Source: Candidatus Pacearchaeota archaeon (GTDB lineage Archaea > Nanobdellota > Nanobdellia > Pacearchaeales > GW2011-AR1). From it: 53,286 nucleotides of DNA. Below the pieces are notes generated by a model. It was not told the origin of the DNA, searched no databases, and saw only the letters and a list, made by a program, of their open reading frames with translations. Within the stretch, counting starts at the first letter, position 1; every line of letters begins with the position of its first letter. Location of the stretch: positions 1 to 53,286 of the forward strand of contig JAGLQO010000013.1 in assembly GCA_023136775.1 (NCBI GenBank), given 5' to 3'. The translations under genes were made by a program, and so were the position numbers. Of this stretch, positions 27,794-37,264 are shown one piece after another.

Positions 27794-29056
27794 TTATTCA
27801 TTCTTTTGAAATTCATAAATAGATTTCACCTCATTTTCAGATAAAGCCCTGTTGTAAATCATAGCATCATCAATCATTCCGTCCATCTCGCCCCATGAGG
27901 CACCTATTTGATATTGACTATTCATATTAAGAACTCCGTTCACAACAGAAGACTTGCTAACTATTAATTCGCCATCTACGTAAATATACATCATAGATTC
28001 CGCCCTATCTAACACATATGCAATATGCTTCCATTCTTCTAAAGATACAATGTCAACAGGAGTACCAATAGAAAAAGAACTTGCGTCTCCATATCCTCTA
28101 CCTCCGAAAACAATCCTCCCATCTGAATGAATACCTCCCACAACCCAAACACAAGAATCTGTAGTAGACCAAGCTGAACAATAATTACTTTGTTGTATAA
28201 ATCTTATATAATCGCCACGAGATATAGAACTAAAACTTCTGGGATATACCCATAGTGAATAAGAATAGCTTTCTCCATCTGGACTCAAATCTTGACCTGG
28301 AGAATAATATACATAACTATTATCAACACCACTCAAGTCAATCCCACTCCTTTCATCTACAGAATTAAAATTTACTCCACCAGATGCCTCTACCAAATCA
28401 TTACTCCCAACACTATCCGTAGCATCCCCGTCAAATTTCCACCAACTAACCAAACCAGTCATAGGCATTTCATAAATATAATCTCGTCCAATTTCATAAA
28501 CAATTCCAGAACTGCTTATCCCACTCGACGGCAACTCAACATCCGAAGTAGCATCCCCTTCCCTTTCTCTATTCCCCACCGCAAAAATCGGAGCAACACT
28601 AACCGAATCTGGCTCACCAATTCCATTCATATCAAAATAATAAACCTTAGTATTTCCACTCGCAGGAGCAACAACCGAACTAGAATGACTATTTCCCTGA
28701 ACATCAAAAGTAATTTTTATCCTATCCATAACTCCTTCATCAACATCTCGCTTAACCTGAACCATCGCAATTTCCTTAACAGAATCATAAGCAGTATAAC
28801 CCTTATTCAAAACACTAACTCGTCCAGACAATGAGGAAAAATCCAAGCTATCTTGAATCATCGGAATAATCGCAACCCAAACAATTCCAACGGCAGCAAC
28901 AGTAATCAAAATTATCATCACCGTCGCAATGATAGCACTAATCCCCCTTTTATTATACATAATGGAATTAAGAAAATATATTATATAAAAGTTGGGAATC
29001 AATCGCTCGAAGCTCCGCTTCTCACTCCAAAAATCCATCCTCACTCCTAAAATCAT
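27794..29056 (-). CDS. archaeal type IV pilin with C-terminal LamG-like domain, copy 2
   Basis: same N-terminal ~190 aa as copy 1, divergent LamG; likely start at MYNKRG. Confidence 0.85.
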   Translation of the reverse strand: MILGVRMDFWSEKRSFERLIPNFYIIYFLNSIMYNKRGISAIIATVMIILITVAAVGIVWVAIIPMIQDSLDFSSLSGRVSVLNKGYTAYDSVKEIAMVQVKRDVDEGVMDRIKITFDVQGNSHSSSVVAPASGNTKVYYFDMNGIGEPDSVSVAPIFAVGNREREGDATSDVELPSSGISSSGIVYEIGRDYIYEMPMTGLVSWWKFDGDATDSVGSNDLVEASGGVNFNSVDERSGIDLSGVDNSYVYYSPGQDLSPDGESYSYSLWVYPRSFSSISRGDYIRFIQQSNYCSAWSTTDSCVWVVGGIHSDGRIVFGGRGYGDASSFSIGTPVDIVSLEEWKHIAYVLDRAESMMYIYVDGELIVSKSSVVNGVLNMNSQYQIGASWGEMDGMIDDAMIYNRALSENEVKSIYEFQKNE

Positions 29057-29063
29057 AACCCCC

Positions 29064-29137
29064 CCGTCCGTGAATACCGAATGTATCCATGTAAATCCGT
29101 GAGCAAAATTACCTTCCTTCCCCTGTCTTAGATTCCA
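29064..29137 (+). repeat. dispersed repeat family A
   Basis: GTCCGTGAATACCGAATGTATCCATGTAAATCCGTGAGC. Confidence 0.85.
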
Positions 29138-29186
29138 AACTAAACATTCTCAAAAAAATAAAAATCACAATATAAAATCAAAATTA

Positions 29187-30377
29187 TTAAGGACCCAGGC
29201 TAAAAATAGAATATTCCTTTATCTTTGCCAACTCTCGAACCTCTTCTAAAGTTACAGCATTAATATTTTTCTCATAATCATAATAATCCTCAGCCTTCCC
29301 GGAAATTTCTTCCATCACTAAACTCACTGCCGTGTCATTAGAACCCTCCGACTCAACATTTCGATTTCCAATAACTTGAACTTTAGCAGTAGCTAATTCT
29401 TTATTAGTAACTTGCGACATCTTAGAAAATTCCTCCAAAGAAATATCAATAACCTGGGATTTTTTTTCAGGATCAGTCCCTGCCCAAATTATCATATATC
29501 CATATTTTTTACCTAAATCCAAATCAGTCTTAACTCCGTAAACAAGTCCCCGCTTTTCTCGAACCTCACTAAACAATTTAGAAGACATCCCCTGCCCAAG
29601 AATAGTAGAAAAAATTTCAGCAGCATATCTTTCTTTATCTGACGAACATGGAAAATGAAATCCAATTGCCAAATTAGTTTGATGGATACCTTCTCGCTGC
29701 TCTTGACTCTTAGCTATTTTTTTTACAACCTCGGGAATTTCTGCACCAACACTTCCTTGTTCAATATTCATGGATTCAGCAATCTTTACAACTTCATCAA
29801 ACTCATTATTCCCAACAACACATAAAATAGAATTACTAGGAACATACATTCTCTTATGTTTTTCAAAAAGTATTTCTCTATTCATCCCTCGAACATTCTC
29901 TTGAGACCCAGCAATAAAATCACCAAACGGACTCTCATACAAATTACTCTTAATGTTCTCAATCGTATGCATATGTGGATTATCTCTATACATTTTAATC
30001 TCCTCGCAAATAACACTAGCTTCTTTCTTAACTTCTTCTTCTGGAAAAGTAGCATTAAAAAAAATATCAAAAATAACATCCATAGCTATATTCAAATGCT
30101 CAGACGGCAACTTAACATGATAAGCAGTAACCTCCTCATGAGTAAACGCATTCAAATCTCCGCCAACCTTTTCAACTTCATCAACAATTTCCTTAACAGT
30201 TCTTTTAGAAGTTCCCTTAAAACATAAATGCTCCATAAAATGAGCCATTCCCTTTTCTTCCTGACTTTCATACGCCGCCCCATATTTAGCCGCAAGCATA
30301 ACTGTAGTAACTGGAACATCTCTCTTCTCAAACAAAACAGTCAACCCATTTTTCAAAACTTTTTTCTTAAATTCCAT
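29187..30377 (-). CDS. M16 family zinc peptidase
   Basis: HFMEHLCFKGT (HxxEH), C-terminal M16 half REKRGLVYGV. Confidence 0.93.
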   Translation of the reverse strand: MEFKKKVLKNGLTVLFEKRDVPVTTVMLAAKYGAAYESQEEKGMAHFMEHLCFKGTSKRTVKEIVDEVEKVGGDLNAFTHEEVTAYHVKLPSEHLNIAMDVIFDIFFNATFPEEEVKKEASVICEEIKMYRDNPHMHTIENIKSNLYESPFGDFIAGSQENVRGMNREILFEKHKRMYVPSNSILCVVGNNEFDEVVKIAESMNIEQGSVGAEIPEVVKKIAKSQEQREGIHQTNLAIGFHFPCSSDKERYAAEIFSTILGQGMSSKLFSEVREKRGLVYGVKTDLDLGKKYGYMIIWAGTDPEKKSQVIDISLEEFSKMSQVTNKELATAKVQVIGNRNVESEGSNDTAVSLVMEEISGKAEDYYDYEKNINAVTLEEVRELAKIKEYSIFSLGP

Positions 30378-30469
30378 ATTATCTTTTACACAATTGTCTT
30401 TTTAACCATTATGGAAATAAAATTATATATTCATAACTCAATGTTAACATTAGTCTATATATTAAATTT

Positions 30470-30535
30470 CCCCTTGTCTTAAATCCGTGAACACCGAAGG
30501 TGTCTGTGTAAATCCGTGAGCAAAATTGCCTTCCC
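30470..30535 (+). repeat. dispersed repeat family A
   Basis: AAATCCGTGAACACCGAAGGTGTCTGTGTAAATCCGTGAGCAAAATTGCC. Confidence 0.9.
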
Positions 30536-31314
30536 TATTTCTTAACCTTAACAACCAAAATTCTTTCACCATCTTTCTTAAAATCCTTCTTGACAGAAAA
30601 ATTCTCCTCAAGATAATCAACAATCCACTTTCGCTGAACAGTAAATTTCTTCCGACCACCGAGACTTTCCGTAGGCAAACTAACAACTATCCACTCACAT
30701 TCTTTAGAAATTTCAGTTATAAATTTCTTAGAAAAATCCCTTTCCAAATTTTCCAAAGCATCCACAACCTGAAACAAAAACACACATCTATCTTTATTTT
30801 GCCGTTTCAAAACATCCACAATTTTTTCAAACTCAAATAAATCCATACATTCAGCCCTAGCTAAAAACATCTTTTCTTCAAAATACTTATTCATGCCGTC
30901 TACCAATTGACCAGCAGCCTCAATCCCTACATAATCAACACTTCCAAGTTCTTCTTTTATCTTACCATAAGAAAATCCATTCGCTCCACAACCAAGATCA
31001 ATAACAGAATGAATCCCCTTTATATCTTTGGGGCCACCAGAGTCATCCCTTGGGGAAAAAATTTCCTTATAAAATTCTTCATAATTTCTCTTCTTGCTAG
31101 ACATATGATTTTCAAGCATTTCTTTTTCATCCCCCTTAGCCTTCAAAACCTTATTTGTCAAAAAAACTCCAAAATATTTTCTAAGTAAAGCCCGAGCCCC
31201 CTTAACCTCTCCGCCACTTTTCTGAACAGCCCTTTGCACAATAGAATCAGGCAAACCACTAAGTTCTCTTTTTTTCTTAACCTCTTTTATCAAACTCATA
31301 GCTATACAATTCAC
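30535..31314 (-). CDS. FmrO/ArmA-like 16S rRNA (m7G1405-type) methyltransferase homolog
   Basis: helical N-terminus, VIDLGCGANGFSY, WIVVSLPTESLGGRKKF resemble the Arm/Rmt/FmrO family. Confidence 0.7.
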   Translation of the reverse strand: MNCIAMSLIKEVKKKRELSGLPDSIVQRAVQKSGGEVKGARALLRKYFGVFLTNKVLKAKGDEKEMLENHMSSKKRNYEEFYKEIFSPRDDSGGPKDIKGIHSVIDLGCGANGFSYGKIKEELGSVDYVGIEAAGQLVDGMNKYFEEKMFLARAECMDLFEFEKIVDVLKRQNKDRCVFLFQVVDALENLERDFSKKFITEISKECEWIVVSLPTESLGGRKKFTVQRKWIVDYLEENFSVKKDFKKDGERILVVKVKK

Positions 31315-31361
31315 TCAAAGTTTAAAACAATTTCGAAACTTATATCTTCTAAAACTTCCAT

Positions 31362-31406
31362 AAGAAATAGTAGCGTCCGCAGATGCTACGATTTCTTATG
31401 GAATAA
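31362..31406. repeat. perfect-arm hairpin (family E)
   Basis: TCCATAAGAAATaGTAGCGTCcgcaGATGCTACgATTTCTTATGGA. Confidence 0.8.
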
Positions 31407-31511
31407 ATAATCTACATTCCTAAAAATAAAATAACAAACACTCCCCAAAACGGAAATTTCTCCTTCGTTGATTCGTAGCTGGGCGCGTCAAATGACCACC
31501 AGAAAAAAATA

Positions 31512-33395
31512 TCAACTGAACCATATTTTCAAAATACCACGAATCTTCTCTATCCTTTTTATCAACATCTCAACTTCCTTAATCTCTCGAGGAACTACTA
31601 CCAAAAAACATTCCGCATAATCCTTATCAATCATTTTAATATTAGCTTCCTTTATAACAAAACCACCTCGAGAAACAGTATTTAAAATGTCTGATAAAAT
31701 CCCAGACCTCTCATTCACTTTCAACTTAATTTTAATTGGACGATTAAATGTCTCCTTCCAATTTACATGTATCTGAGATTTTGTTGAATGATCAATTCTA
31801 TTACAATTCTTTTTATGAACAAGAATTTTCCTATAAGATTTTATCACCCCTACAATCTCATCAAGTGGAAGTGGATTACAACATCTTGCCAAATTATATT
31901 TATGATTCGGAAACTCTTCACTTATCACTAAATCTTCAAAATCTAATTTTCGATCCTTAACAGTCGGAAATAATCTTACAACCTTTACATCCTCATATCT
32001 CTTAACACCTTTCTTAATATGAGATTTTGCCCTAGAAGTAACTACAAATTTTAACCAAGCTCTTCTCGGTCTTTGAAATTTATTCGTAACAATTTCGACA
32101 ACATCTCCCGATGTCAATTCTTTTTTTAACGATGAGAAATTTCCGTTAATCCTCCCCCCAGTTGCCAAGTCCCCAACCTTACCATGAATCCTATATGCAA
32201 AATCCAGAATTGTAGAATTCTTAGGAAAATCAAAAACATCACCCTTCGGAGTATAACAATAAATTCTATCCTCAAATAAATTCAACTTCAAAGATTCTAA
32301 AAAATCTTTATCCTCTCCACCCTTCTGTAATTCAAAAATTTCTTTCAACCATGCAGTCTTTTTTTCAAAACCAATATCTGTCTTTAGTTTTTTATAAGAC
32401 CAATGAGCAGCCACTCCTTCTTCCGCAACCTCATCCATCTCAACAGTTCTTATCTGAACCTCCAAAATCTTACTATCCAAAAGTTCCAAACAAGTATGAA
32501 TTGATTGATAGCCATTTTCTTTTGGACAAGAAATATAATCTTTCAAAGTACCTGGAATAACTTTATAATTCTCATGCAAAACACCAAGACAATCATAACA
32601 ACTCTTTTCATTTTCCACAATAATCCTAATCGCCAAATGATCCCTTTGCGTCTCCAGCGGCTTTTTCAAATCTTTCATCTTTTTATAAATACTATAAATC
32701 TGCTTTTGACGACCCTTAATTTTCACGGACTTGCCTTTCAAAAAATTCTCAAATTCTTTTATTATTTTTTCTAAATACAATTGCCTCTCCTCATAAGTTT
32801 CTTTCAAAAAATTCTCAATCTCTCTATACTTTCGAGGATTAATAACCCTAAAAGAAACCTGAATAATTTTCTGTTTTAATTTCTCAGCCCCAAGTCGACC
32901 AGCCAACGGAGCATAAAACTCCACAGCGTCTTCAGCCAATCTCTTCTGCTCTTTTTCCGCAAAAGATTCCATGGTCTCTAAATTAACAAGTTTAGAAGCA
33001 AGCCGAACGAAAACAACTCGAATATCATAAAGCGTTGTAAAAAATATTTGACGCATCAAATCCGCCGAAGCTGATTTTGACTTCTCTTTTATTTCTTTTA
33101 ATTTTAATTGTTCAAAAACCAAATTAACAACTTCTCCATCAAAAAATTCCTTCAAATTTTCTTTAGAAATTTTATTTTCAAGACCATACAAAAATCCAGC
33201 AACAACAACGCTTCTTGACATCTTAGATTCAATCAAATATTTAGCAATTTTCAAATTATAAAAATAAACTGATTCCCCATTCAATCTTTTTTCAGAAAAC
33301 AAATATTTCTTAGAAAAATCCAAAGCATGCTTAAAACTATTAATATCTTCCTTTGAATAATTTTTCTCCTTACATAATAACTCTAAATTTTCCAT
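31512..33395 (-). CDS. long RelA/SpoT homolog: degenerate HD, synthetase, TGS, ACT
   Basis: GRQKQIYSIYKKM, RDHLAIRIIV, LKDYISCPKENGYQSIHT, LEVQIRTVEMDEVAEEGVAAHWSYK, TGS and ACT regions. Confidence 0.93.
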   Translation of the reverse strand: MENLELLCKEKNYSKEDINSFKHALDFSKKYLFSEKRLNGESVYFYNLKIAKYLIESKMSRSVVVAGFLYGLENKISKENLKEFFDGEVVNLVFEQLKLKEIKEKSKSASADLMRQIFFTTLYDIRVVFVRLASKLVNLETMESFAEKEQKRLAEDAVEFYAPLAGRLGAEKLKQKIIQVSFRVINPRKYREIENFLKETYEERQLYLEKIIKEFENFLKGKSVKIKGRQKQIYSIYKKMKDLKKPLETQRDHLAIRIIVENEKSCYDCLGVLHENYKVIPGTLKDYISCPKENGYQSIHTCLELLDSKILEVQIRTVEMDEVAEEGVAAHWSYKKLKTDIGFEKKTAWLKEIFELQKGGEDKDFLESLKLNLFEDRIYCYTPKGDVFDFPKNSTILDFAYRIHGKVGDLATGGRINGNFSSLKKELTSGDVVEIVTNKFQRPRRAWLKFVVTSRAKSHIKKGVKRYEDVKVVRLFPTVKDRKLDFEDLVISEEFPNHKYNLARCCNPLPLDEIVGVIKSYRKILVHKKNCNRIDHSTKSQIHVNWKETFNRPIKIKLKVNERSGILSDILNTVSRGGFVIKEANIKMIDKDYAECFLVVVPREIKEVEMLIKRIEKIRGILKIWFS

Positions 33396-33429
33396 ATTGA
33401 TTAAAATTAAAAATAATTTCTCCTGTTAT

Positions 33430-33957
33430 TTACAAGTTAATGAAATTTAAAATCATTTCCCTATTCCGAACTTCGGGATGAAAAAGCGTTCCATAAATTT
33501 GCTTCTCCTTATGCTTAACAGCTTGAGCAACTTTACCTTCAGAAAAAACCTCAAAATCATCATTGAATTTAACATAATTATTATGCAAATGATAAACCTC
33601 TAAATCTCCCTCAAGCTCCAAAAATTCCTTATCAAAGTTTTCATGAAAATATCCAATCTCCAAATTCTTCTTTAATCCACCACCAAAGACAAGTCCAATT
33701 AATTGAAACCCTGCACAAATACCAAGCAATGGTTTCTCAAAATTCTTTATCCAATTAAACTTTTCAACATCTTCCAAAAAAGAATTATCTTTCAAACTAG
33801 TACCACAAATAATTACCTTATCACATCCATCAAAATCCTCTTCAGTTAACTCCAAATAATACTTAGTAAAAAAATCCCCCTCCAAAATATCCTCAATAGG
33901 TTTTACAAATTCTAAATAATGAAGTTTTTCTTTACATAGATTAATAATTAAAATCAT
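33430..33957 (-). CDS. class I glutamine amidotransferase (GuaA GATase-like)
   Basis: PLLGICAGFQLIG nucleophile region; GTLFHPEVRN. Confidence 0.85.
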   Translation of the reverse strand: MILIINLCKEKLHYLEFVKPIEDILEGDFFTKYYLELTEEDFDGCDKVIICGTSLKDNSFLEDVEKFNWIKNFEKPLLGICAGFQLIGLVFGGGLKKNLEIGYFHENFDKEFLELEGDLEVYHLHNNYVKFNDDFEVFSEGKVAQAVKHKEKQIYGTLFHPEVRNREMILNFINL

Positions 33958-34139
33958 GAATTAAGACCTCCATCTTGAAAAGAACAAGCACGAAAGAATC
34001 GTGCAACAATGTATTCTTCCCGTAACCCCCGTCCTGTTAGCTCTCCGAAAGAGTGCCTGTTACCTCGCGGGATACGCGCGGGTTTTACAAATTCTAAATA
34101 ATGAAGTTTTTCTTTACATAGATTAATAATTAAAATCAT
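33899..34139. repeat. 59 bp perfect direct repeat (33899-33957, 34081-34139) flanking a 123 bp insert
   Basis: ggttttacaaattctaaataatgaagtttttctttacatagattaataattaaaatcat occurs twice exactly. Confidence 0.95.
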
Positions 34140-34675
34140 AACACTACCTCCTCAAGTTTTTCACGAATAACTTTAATTAATTTTTTATGGACTTCAGTTA
34201 ATTCTCTTTTTTCCTCAACCACTTTCAAAATTTCTTCAGTTTCTTTTTTATATTTTTTAGCAAATTTAATATCCATCGTAATTAAATCACTAACATTATC
34301 AAGCCTATCTGCAAGCTTAATCACAAGTGCCCAATTTCCAAGAGCATTCTCACTTGAAAGTTTATGTGCCAAATATGCTGTTTTGCCCACTTTCGAACAA
34401 GAAAATTTATCCGTCGTCAACTCAACAACCAACAAAGCAACTAAGTAACCAAAATTCTCACTCAACTCATAAACTCCCGTATCTGTCTCCTCTAATGTAT
34501 CATGCAAATAAGCAGCCGCAACTAAATCATCAATCTTATGACTTTTCTTAAATTTTGAAACAATATCAGCAACTCGTATAGGATGATTAACATAAGGACT
34601 TCCATCTTTTCTAGTCTGTCCTTTATGTTTTTTTATCGCAAACTCTTTCGCCCTAATTATCAAATCACTTTCCAT
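34136..34675 (-). CDS. stand-alone HD hydrolase of SpoT/Mesh1 type (putative small alarmone hydrolase)
   Basis: HKGQTRKDGSPYVNHP, AAYLHDTLEETDT, VIKLADRLDNVSDL. Confidence 0.9.
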   Translation of the reverse strand: MESDLIIRAKEFAIKKHKGQTRKDGSPYVNHPIRVADIVSKFKKSHKIDDLVAAAYLHDTLEETDTGVYELSENFGYLVALLVVELTTDKFSCSKVGKTAYLAHKLSSENALGNWALVIKLADRLDNVSDLITMDIKFAKKYKKETEEILKVVEEKRELTEVHKKLIKVIREKLEEVVL

Positions 34676-35357
34676 TCTTTAAATTTAATTCCCTCCTCCA
34701 AGAATGCCCCTCTCCAAAATCTTCGAAACTCTTTACTTTCAATCCAGATTTAAACAAAGGACAATTTATTGTAAAACTTTCAAACTCTCCACCCTCACCA
34801 GCTGGATTAATCTTATATTTATTCCACAAAACTTCCATTTCTTCAATAAATTTTTTATCAATTTTTCGTCCTAAAAAATTTTCATCTAAAGGATAAGCCA
34901 TAACTCCAACAACAATTATTTCAAACTTCTCATCAATTAAAGTTTGCAAAATATCAAATTGCCCTCGCTGCCAAAGCGGATTAAAACACTCAATATTTAA
35001 TTTATTACAAATTTTTTGAACCCTAGTGGCCTGATAAACAGACTCAACAGCCCCCGTAACAACCCCTTCAATTTTATATTTCTTCATAGCTTCCAAAATA
35101 GCCCTCTCCAAGTCTTCCAACTCTTTTTCCTTTTCCCCTTCAGTCTCAACAACAATCAAAGGCAAATCCATTTTCTCTGCCTGCTCTTTAACTCTAGAAA
35201 TCGAAGGCGTATGAAACATAAAACTTTCCTTATTTTTAGAATCAATTGTAATCAAACAAGAAATCTCATATCCATCTTTTTTAGCAAGCCAAGCTGCTAA
35301 GGCAGAATCCTTTCCCCCACTAAACAAAACTCCTAACTTCATAAAACAATAACACAA
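34665..35357 (-). CDS. dph6: diphthine--ammonia ligase
   Basis: LFSGGKDSALAAWLA PP-loop; GAVESVYQATRVQKIC; NPAGEGGEFESF. Confidence 0.92.
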   Translation of the reverse strand: MCYCFMKLGVLFSGGKDSALAAWLAKKDGYEISCLITIDSKNKESFMFHTPSISRVKEQAEKMDLPLIVVETEGEKEKELEDLERAILEAMKKYKIEGVVTGAVESVYQATRVQKICNKLNIECFNPLWQRGQFDILQTLIDEKFEIIVVGVMAYPLDENFLGRKIDKKFIEEMEVLWNKYKINPAGEGGEFESFTINCPLFKSGLKVKSFEDFGEGHSWRRELNLKNGK

Positions 35358-35412
35358 TTTCGATTTAACAATCTTTTGACTAAAAATTAATTAAAAATAT
35401 TTATCATAATCC

Positions 35413-35754
35413 TTACTGTTTTATTAGCTTAGGTTTTTTCCATCTAACATCCGGACCAGCAGCCAATTTATACAAAAAATAAATTACAATCAATAAAACC
35501 AAAAATCCAAACCCAAGTGCTAAATAAAATTCCTTCGTATACTTAGTAATAGCTATACCCTTATCCCTACTTCCATATACTACAGCATCTTCATTAGAAG
35601 CATCTTCCGAAACACCTTCTTCTGTTACAACCTCCTCCGAAGTTCCTTCATCAGTATTAATATCACCAAATCCAGCCTCTACAAAAGCACCCAAAAAAAG
35701 GAACAAAAACACGAATAACCCCATCAATACCTTTTTCATAGACTTCATAAACAT
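35413..35754 (-). CDS. small secreted/membrane protein
   Basis: signal peptide, acidic linker, C-terminal TM. Confidence 0.6.
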   Translation of the reverse strand: MFMKSMKKVLMGLFVFLFLFLGAFVEAGFGDINTDEGTSEEVVTEEGVSEDASNEDAVVYGSRDKGIAITKYTKEFYLALGFGFLVLLIVIYFLYKLAAGPDVRWKKPKLIKQ

Positions 35755-35856
35755 TTTTTATTTAAAAAATGTTCCATAACAAAAACCTAAAAAATAAAAA
35801 TTTTTAAAAAAAATTATCTTCCAATCTTTACTAAAAACATCAACACTCTAAAAATC

Positions 35857-35985
35857 CCTGCCTTGAATCCGTGGGTATCCGTGTAAATCCGTGGATAAAA
35901 TTGCCTTCTTTTCCCTGCCTTGAATCCGTGGGTACCGAAGGTATCCGTGTAATCCGTGAGCTAAAAATTCGTCTTCCCTCCCCTC
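35857..35985 (+). repeat. two tandem family A copies
   Basis: CCTTGAATCCGTGGGTATCCGTGTAAATCCGTGG...; ...GTGGGTACCGAAGGTATCCGTG. Confidence 0.9.
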
Positions 35986-36062
35986 CTCAAATCCACTAAC
36001 CTAAAAATCCACTAACAAAAATCAGCCAAAATCTTATTAAATTAACTTCAACTAATAATTTT

Positions 36063-36977
36063 ATGGCATCTACTAATCAATCACCATTCTATCAAAGAGC
36101 AGAACAAGAATACCACGAAGCAACCACCGACGAAGAAAGAATCGCATGTTTAGAAATAATGATGAAAGAAGTTCCAAAACACAAATCTTCTGAAAATATG
36201 CGGAAAAATTTAACTAACCGTTATAAAAAATTAAAACAAAATGTTGTCAAGCAAAAAAAATCCGGAAGAGGAGGAGCTGCAGGAATTAAAAAAGCTGACA
36301 TGCAAGTAGTCTTAACGGGATTCACAAATACAGGTAAATCAACGTTATTTTATACTCTAACAAATATGAACGCAAGAATTTCCGAGCACCAATTCACAAC
36401 ATTTAAACCACAACTCGGAACCTTCATGTTCGAAGACGCACAAATCCAAATAGTAGACATCCCATCTTTACCAAAACACGATAAATCCCTAATCAATTCC
36501 ACAGATACTCTACTCTTAGTTATAGATAACATAAACCAAATAGAAAAAGCAGAAAAATATATTTACAGAACAAAAGCAAAAATAATTTTAGTTTTCAACA
36601 AAGAAGATATACTATCTATAAATGAAAAACGAAAAATTGAAGCAACTCTAAAATCAAAATACAAAAATTATGATTATATTTTCTTTTCAGCCTCCCCAAC
36701 AAAAACAAAATTAAAAGAATTAACAAAAAAAATATTTGAAACTTTTCCAATAATTAGAATCTACACAAAAGAACCAAAAAAACCAGCGAGCAAAGACCCC
36801 ATGATTCTAAAAACTGGATCAACATTCAAAGAAGCCACAGAGAAAATCCTAAAGGGAATGTCTAAAAAAATCAAACAAGCAAAAGTTTGGGGACCCTCAA
36901 GCAAATTTGGCGGACAAGTAATAGGACTAGACCATATCTTAAAAGATAAAGATATAATAGAATTTAGAACTAAATGA
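36063..36977 (+). CDS. DRG/Obg-like GTPase with TGS domain
   Basis: GFTNTGKST, DIPS, NKED; C-terminal TGS. Confidence 0.9.
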   Translation: MASTNQSPFYQRAEQEYHEATTDEERIACLEIMMKEVPKHKSSENMRKNLTNRYKKLKQNVVKQKKSGRGGAAGIKKADMQVVLTGFTNTGKSTLFYTLTNMNARISEHQFTTFKPQLGTFMFEDAQIQIVDIPSLPKHDKSLINSTDTLLLVIDNINQIEKAEKYIYRTKAKIILVFNKEDILSINEKRKIEATLKSKYKNYDYIFFSASPTKTKLKELTKKIFETFPIIRIYTKEPKKPASKDPMILKTGSTFKEATEKILKGMSKKIKQAKVWGPSSKFGGQVIGLDHILKDKDIIEFRTK

Positions 36978-37252
36978 ACTCCAAAAAAAAATATTTTATC
37001 CTAACACTTCTAGGAATTTTAACATTAATGCTCCTCGGAAATTTCAAAGAATCTCAAACAGGAACTATTCAAGAAATTAAAACCTCAGCAAAAAAAACAA
37101 CGATTCTTTTACAAGAAAACGACATAGAACTAATCATCTTTAATTCAAATATCAACTTACAAAAAGGAAACATAATAAAATTCTATGGAAAACAAGACAC
37201 CTACAAAAACAAAGAACAAATAATAATAGACAAAATATGGAAAACCAAATAA
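36974..37252 (+). CDS. membrane-anchored small OB-fold-like protein
   Basis: N-terminal TM then beta-rich GTIQEIKTS..LQKGNIIKFYGK; overlaps the upstream gene stop. Confidence 0.55.
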   Translation: MNSKKKYFILTLLGILTLMLLGNFKESQTGTIQEIKTSAKKTTILLQENDIELIIFNSNINLQKGNIIKFYGKQDTYKNKEQIIIDKIWKTK

Positions 37253-37264
37253 AACCACCTACAA

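Noticed and set aside
28292-28834. Plus-strand 180-aa ORF
   Set aside because: Antisense to pilin copy 2; shadow ORF.
33958-34080. G+C-richer insert as a tRNA or fragment
   Set aside because: No cloverleaf, anticodon arm or T-loop GGTTCGAATCC found; only short hairpins.
33954-34139. 61-aa ORF as a gene
   Set aside because: It is the duplicated GATase 5' end reading into the insert; treated as a repeat artefact.
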